DNA from: Owenia fusiformis | Lineage: Eukaryota; Annelida; Polychaeta; Sabellida; Oweniidae | Assembly: GCA_903813345.2 (NCBI GenBank) | Contig: CAIIXF020000003.1 | Span: 34,335,000 to 34,398,999 of the forward strand | DNA length: 64,000 bases | Direction: 5' to 3' | In this document: positions 58,622-64,000 of the stretch, piece by piece | How positions within the stretch are numbered: the first letter of the stretch is position 1 | Layout of the letters: each line of letters opens with the position of its first letter | Notes under the pieces: model-generated | The model's database searches: none | What the model was told of the DNA's origin: nothing | The model's input: only the letters and a program-made list of their open reading frames with translations | Translations under genes and position numbers: made by a program

Positions 58622-59245
58622 TCGGGAACACAAGGAAAATGGTCAGAATGACCATAAACATGATGAAATAACCTTTTCAGCCCTCTGAAAATGTAACTGA
58701 AAAATAGCTAAAAGTAGGTGCTCAGGAAAGGTCAATGAACAGAATCCCTTGATTTTTCAGAAAATGTGTCTAATATATTGCTCTAAATGATACAATCTTT
58801 GAAATTTTAAAAAATTGTCTGAAACAATAATTGCTGTAGTTAAAAAAAATAGATCGATTTTAAATTCAGTTTTTTTTGATTTTTTCCTTTTTCTGAGAAT
58901 GATATGAATTTTTTTTAAATTGTATCATTTAGAGTAATATTGTGCACATTTTCTGAAAAAGTCAAAAGATTCTCTTCAGTGACCTTTCTTGAGCACCTAC
59001 TCTTAGCTATTTTTTCAGTCACATTTTCAGAGGGCTGAAAAGGTTATTTCATCATGTTTATGGTCATTCTGACCATTTTCCTTGTGTTCCCAGACATGTA
59101 AATGATATGTGGAACTAATTAAACTGACTGGAGGTCCAAACAGAACTTTGTTATCTTGGTTCAAAAAATTTTCAAAATCCAGCATGGTTTTGACATTTTT
59201 TGTTTTGTCATTTCCTGTTAACTTCCATTGCACCTTAATTTGTAT

Positions 59246-60077
59246 TTCCAAGTAAATTTTTTTATAATTGTGCCTGTTTGTGAAATTTAGTCAATAAACT
59301 AACCATAAATGTCTGCAATAATAGAAAAATCAATAGTGATTTTTTGGGCATTTTTATAAAGCCTTTGGTTTGCTATGGGAAGATTGTCTTTATCACTAAA
59401 ACTGTTCCGCATGGGGTCTTTTGCACAATTGATAAATTATATACTATACTAATACATTACTATATAGATTTGCAATGTCTAGGTTTTATTCAAGTAACTG
59501 ACTCCACTGAGTGTGTATTCAAATGTTGTGCTTATAAAATGTATCGACTCCTATACTACCCTTTGAATGAAAATAAACTCTTCCAAAAGTGATAGGACCT
59601 TAGTGCACCCATGCCATGCTAAGGACCTTAGGTTGGCATGCCAAAATGTAAAATCTCTATTGGCTTTGGATACAATAGTTTGAATATGTGTAGTCCAGCG
59701 TAAGTTGTTTGTGACACTGTGGCTAGTCGATCAATGTGGATGCAGTCATGTATATGCAATGTTTCATGGGTTCTCGCGTACATTATAGGGAATGGGGTCG
59801 TTGAAAAAATATGACAGAAAATCGAGGTAAGTGATCTCAGAGTTTCTACTTAACATATTGACTTGAAATCTTGCATACATATTCAATATACATAGTATGA
59901 CAATGTGTGAAAGTTTCAGCTAGCATATTCCTGTTATAGGGAAGATATTTGAACAACATTTCGTAAACGTCAACATATATGTATCAAATGGATTCAACTA
60001 TGTATCATTTGGATTCAGAACGGTAACAAATGGATGCTATAATAAATTATGCTTTTATCATGATGATTTATTTACAG
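59246..60077. other. Intergenic, nothing certain
   Basis: An 82-codon frame at 59344-59592 has no family resemblance. GGCATGCCAAAATGTAAAAT near 59636 repeats, inverted, the word at the LINE edge near 55178. Confidence 0.35.
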
Positions 60078-60296
60078 ATGGACAACTGGCCAGATTTTCT
60101 TTGTATCCATTGTTTGGATAAACATTCCTTATTCAGTGAAGTAATTAGCCACACCATTACAATACACCCTCATAAAGAATTGAAAATTGATAGACTTTAT
60201 ATAGACCCGTCAACTGGAAAATGCCATTACAGAAGAAAAAACTATGGTTTCATCCCTAATACTGTGAATTTGAAAAAAGGGGTCCATAACATGTAA
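60078..60296 (+). CDS. Orphan exon-like frame with a C2H2 zinc-finger pattern
   Basis: A TATTTACAG acceptor precedes ATGGACAAC; the frame ends at TAA-type stop 60296. It encodes MDNWPDFLCIHCLDKHSLFS, then EVISHTITIHPHKELKIDRL. The spacing Cys-x2-Cys-x12-His-x4-His is a standard C2H2 zinc finger. The frame is also open upstream from 60030. It may be a terminal exon of a gene whose other exons are diverged, or a piece of a transposon protein. No partner exon was found. Confidence 0.4.
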   Translation: MDNWPDFLCIHCLDKHSLFSEVISHTITIHPHKELKIDRLYIDPSTGKCHYRRKNYGFIPNTVNLKKGVHNM

Positions 60297-60784
60297 TGAT
60301 GACGATGAAGATGTTGAAATTAGGTACGCCAATCAATGAAGTATGACATACACGGGTGAGTAAATATAGATTATTTAAACAAAAGTGCAGAATTCTTCCA
60401 TTAGATGGTTCAAAAGTGTTGCTTTGCTACAGAACGTTTTTGTACAGGAATCACATTTTAACCTTTCTCCCCTGGTATGGATGCGCTCATGTCTAGTGAG
60501 CCTTGAATTGGATGCTAGCACCTTCTCACATCCCTGTAAAATAGCAATATCTACTCCTGAGTTTTGAAGTATATATACCCCTGGTTTGCAGGCTGTGGCT
60601 CTTCAATATATGAATGTGATGTTATCCGTTTTAGTAACGTTTATTTAGTTAAAATAAAACATTTAACTCAAATTTGCTATTGAAAAGGTTGCCGCATTCA
60701 TCGCACATGTGGCGTGTTGGGGCAGTTTCCTCCACTGGCTGTACGACAACCAGATCCATCTACAAAACAGTTGTGATATATAAG
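60297..60784. other. Intergenic, nothing recognised
   Basis: Short frames at 60385-60567 and 60674-60865 contain a few Cys and His but no finger spacing, and the second runs into the foldback element. Confidence 0.35.
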
Positions 60785-61464
60785 CACCCTTGGTATACGC
60801 AGGTAACGAAAATTGACCGGTACGGGTCAAAAGCTGGACCGGTACGGGTTAACGGTTTTATTTGAATTTAAAACAGCCATAACTTGCTCAATATTGACTT
60901 CCTCGTGTCTAATTTGAAATATATGATGCATCCCGATGCTTTTAAGTACCTCAATTTTTTACAGATTTTTAAACAAACCCAAACTCCCTAAATGCGCATT
61001 TATGCTCTTTTCTCTCGAGAATGACTGTCTCATTTTCACGATAACTTTTATTTAGTACTTCTAACATATAAGATCTATTTTTCCCCATCAAGGTATGATG
61101 TAAATGACATGCTATTTACATCTTGTGAGTTTCAATGACGCGTGTTTGATTTTATAAAAATGCCAAACTTTGTGACAAAGAATTTCATCCTGCTTACAGC
61201 GAGAAGACGGACCGGTTCTATTGCCCCGAACTGAGAGAAAAGAGCATAAATGCGCATTTAGAGAGTTTTGGTCCGTTTAAAAATCTGTTAAAAATTGGGG
61301 TACTTAAAAGCATCGGGAGGCATCATATATTTCAAATTAGACACGAGGAAGTTAATATTGAGCAAGTTATGGCTTTTTTAAATTCAAATAAAACCGTTAA
61401 CCCGTACCGGTCCAGCTTTTGACCCGTATCGGTCAATTTTCGTTAGCTGCGTATACCAAGGGTG
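60785..61464. mobile_element. 680-bp foldback element (CACCCTTGGTATACGCAG ends)
   Basis: The first roughly 250 bases are mirrored by the last roughly 250, ending CGTATACCAAGGGTG. GACCGGTACGGGTC-type words lie near each end. The interior is short and non-coding. No clear target duplication. A single arm of the same family lies at 62871-63089. Confidence 0.85.
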
Positions 61465-62870
61465 TATATGGAAATAAAATCAAGATGTCCATCATCTTGA
61501 GTAAACATCAGATTATCGTCGGGCATCAAATATTCACCATATACTACTGTAAAATTATATTTTTGTTGAATTATTGTCCCAACTCAAGTTTATATGTAAC
61601 CATAGTTGTTTCTTCCTGATGTATCCAATGAGAGCGTTTAAGAAATAAATGTAAAATATTAAAAATACACACATTCAAAATGATTCAATTAAAACCTAGC
61701 CAGTCTGTTCATTGAATCCAATTAGAACGTCTACCACAACGAGAAACACTATATAATAAACATCAATACGACGAGATAATAGATTAATTATCCAAATTGA
61801 ATAATAACCAATAAGATCAGTTACTGTTGAATAACATTCTGCCCGGGATTTGTTTTTAATCATATAGAAATGTCTTATCCGAACAGCTTACATGTACGTA
61901 TTATCCGTTGCGGCCATTAACAATTTTACATATCTAATTAGCTAAGTAAATAAACATGCGTCGACACAGTCGCAGTTGACTATGAAAAGCTCAATCATCA
62001 ATCTTATTTTTATTTTCTTGATTTAAAGATTTATTATGTTTAAAAAAGAAAATGTTTGATTTTTAAGCTCAACCTTTAATTCTTATTATCAAGAACGCGC
62101 ATGCAAATTCGCCAACCATGTACATTGTTTGCAGTCTGAGCAATTTAATGTAAATCATTGTATATTTTTCGATATACTGTAATACTATTCATTATTTGTA
62201 AAATTGAACCGAATATAATCTAAAATTAATCAGCTTTAAATACATTATATTTCATAAAAGTTGCCTTAAAACAATACGTGCGTTTGTAAATGCTCTAAAG
62301 CCCCGCTAGTATATGAACGAATCCTAAATAGAAATGAGTAAAATTCGTCCCCATTAGTGTGTACACGTTCTACACCGAGACTTCTCCTTTAAATCAAATC
62401 AGTCCACTAGTATGAGTTAAGAATGGACAGAGGGACGGATGGCTTCATTCAATGGGATAATTAAGATATTTCAAAACCAGTGTCATTCTTCTATGCATAC
62501 ATCACTCCAATCATTAAACAAGCTGTTTATTTTAAAACTATTCTTTACGAATCTATGATAAGTGTATAATGTTCAATCATACAAATCGCAGTCAGTGATT
62601 GTTCTCCACACTCACCCCTCCCCCTTCCTGACATGAACTATTTTGTAAAACCATTGACAGTGTGGAAAGGATTTTTACACTCGAGTGTCAAGGGGGGGGG
62701 GGCAGTTACAGAAATATACAAGGCGATGGTTCAAATTGGACAATTTTCAAAACTGCTCAACATGGTGAAAACTTCACGTTTTTAAAGAATGCTTGCCCGG
62801 CGAGTGGTTTGCTCTGGATTGCGAGAGAACAAAAACTTTGAGATAGGATTTTTTCTAATACTATCTATAC
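61465..62870. other. Intergenic; one long G run
   Basis: AT-rich, no gene. A run of about ten G lies at 62693-62702. Confidence 0.35.
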
Positions 62871-63089
62871 CACCCTTGGTATACGCAGCTAACGAAAATT
62901 GACCGGTACGGGTCAAAAGCTGGACCGGTACGGGTTAACGGTTTTATTTGAATTTAAAACAGCCATAACTTGCTCAATATTGACTTCCTCGTGTCTAATT
63001 TGAAATATATGATGCCTCCCGATGCTTTTAAGTACTCCAATTTTTTACAGATTTTTAAACGGACCAAAACTCTCTAAATGCGCATTTAG
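62871..63089 (+). mobile_element. Single arm of the CACCCTTGG foldback family
   Basis: Starts CACCCTTGGTATACGCAGCT and follows 60785-61010 closely through ACTTGCTCAATATTGACTTC to AAATGCGCATTTAG, where the match stops. The second arm is absent, so it is either truncated or an arm left by rearrangement. Confidence 0.85.
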
Positions 63090-64000
63090 AATGTTCGTTT
63101 CTGTGCCCCCCTGTCCATGGTCAGTAAGTAAGCTATGTGTATATATCTGTATAAAACCAGATGCAGGCATAGACATTGACAAGGCGAGGGGATTTAAATA
63201 TAAAAATAGTCTTGTTTTTGGCTCCGACTTATATATTTTGGCACTGTTTAACGAAGCCGGTTTAAGGAATGAGAGGCAGAAATAATTCCTAGAAATAAGA
63301 TGGCCTCATCGCGATAGCCGCGACCCCTTTGTCTTTATCCTTCCACAATCGGCAGATACCTGTAAGAGTGGCTCTGGCATACCAGAATGAGATGGCTTGT
63401 CTTTACCGTAATCAAGATATGGTACCTAACCGCAGTTATTTTGGTTTTATAACGGGGATATTGCTCGAGCTTGAATAACAAATAAAAGGCATGTTCTTAT
63501 TTCTGTATTCTGACCTTTGATTGTGTATTAAGTTGAGCTGCACGCCAAACGTTAAGATTGTTAAAATGCTGAAAATAAAACTTTATTCCTCTCAATTTAC
63601 ATAAAAATGAAACAGATTAGATTCGAATCTCAGTCACACCAGCACCACTGGTCAAAGGAAGTACAAATATCTATATTAATCAAATGTCTGAGAATTTGAT
63701 AACTGTCTGGGGTCCAATGTTAATTTTATTGAAGCAAACTAAGAAAAGATGAATTTTAAACGTTTAGAGGGAAAAGTCAAATATGCATTGTAACCCTAAA
63801 AATAATTCATTAAAGTGTGGTACACATTTTATAACATTTATATAAATAAAACAAATAAAGCACAACCCTAATGCCCTATAATGAATTCATATCGGCGCCA
63901 AATGGCCCTTGCAATAAAAACGCATCGAAGCAGGGAATGCTTGGAAAATTCTTCCGAGACTGACTTTTGTTATTTTAAAATTGAAATATGCCTAATTCCT
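63090..64000. other. Right edge of the window, nothing recognised
   Basis: No repeat or coding family recognised to the window end. Confidence 0.35.

Larger units (their letters stand above)
56580..59245. mobile_element. Old palindromic element interrupted by a Harbinger insertion
   Basis: Arm 1 is 56580-56698 continued at 58622-58840; arm 2 is 58870-59245. Shared words include GGACCTCCAGTCAGTTTAA, AATGTCAAAACCATGCTG and GGTCATTCTGACCATTTTCC. In arm 2 the path from TTACATG to GGGAACACAAGG is uninterrupted; in arm 1 the Harbinger element sits at that point. A short shared word, GGCATGCCAAAATGTAAAAT, in inverted orientation near 55178 and 59636 may mark still larger outer repeats. Confidence 0.75.

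Noticed and set aside
55170-59660. A single 4.5-kb transposon bounded by GGCATGCCAAAATGTAAAAT
   Set aside because: Only about 25-40 bp are shared in inverted orientation and one copy lies at the LINE edge, so I could not separate a terminal repeat from a rearranged LINE fragment.

Overview
This window is a piece of an animal nuclear genome. It is AT-rich, its genes are split by spliceosomal introns, and it carries non-LTR and DNA transposon remains, satellites, and extracellular domains typical of Metazoa (Sushi/CCP, LDL-receptor class A). A marine invertebrate fits best, but I cannot name the phylum. Two host genes can be built exon by exon with matching splice phases; the rest is intron, repeat or intergenic DNA.

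Left end (1-9.5 kb): a recently homogenised 600-bp satellite (1-2135), a LINE 3' tail, a small element with CCGTAGCCAG ends, an 849-bp foldback element with a 5-bp target duplication (5216-6064), and a 152-bp hAT-type MITE with a perfect 8-bp target duplication.

Gene 1 (minus strand, 31198 down to 9498; eight coding exons, predicted 2126 residues) is a very large secreted copper protein. In order it has a signal peptide, one Sushi domain, a 27-nt micro-exon, a long N-terminal region, a multicopper oxidase core with all four copper motifs (HWH, HQH, HPLHIH, HCHxxxH), a possible PKD-like segment, two tandem copies of a domain of about 360-370 residues, and a C-terminal cupredoxin with a plastocyanin-spaced C-x2-H-x4-M site. 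Three of its introns hold long tandem arrays. One of these, a minisatellite of roughly 1.05 kb, was built from the gene's own exon edge that encodes the WYHQHYNT copper motif.

Middle (31.2-42.8 kb): no gene recognised. It holds a 102-bp satellite with a 408-bp higher-order repeat, flanked by two decayed mariner-type transposons in opposite orientation, plus a mariner-type MITE and smaller repeats.

Gene 2 (plus strand, 42798-48957; five exons seen, first exon not found) is a single-pass membrane protein. It has two LDLa modules, one transmembrane helix and a tail with three PPxY motifs, an architecture like the LDLRAD3/LDLRAD4/PMEPA1 group of NEDD4-family ligase adaptors. A 67-bp duplication copies its second LDLa donor site, and a 72-bp duplication copies its poly(A) signal.

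Right end (49.5-64 kb): palindromes and tandem repeats, a 5'-truncated CR1/L2-type LINE, and a nest in which a PIF/Harbinger element with a broken Myb/SANT-like gene sits inside an older palindrome whose other arm keeps the uninterrupted site. A further foldback family and one orphan C2H2 zinc-finger exon follow. The two genes are divergent across about 11.6 kb. They do not obviously act together.
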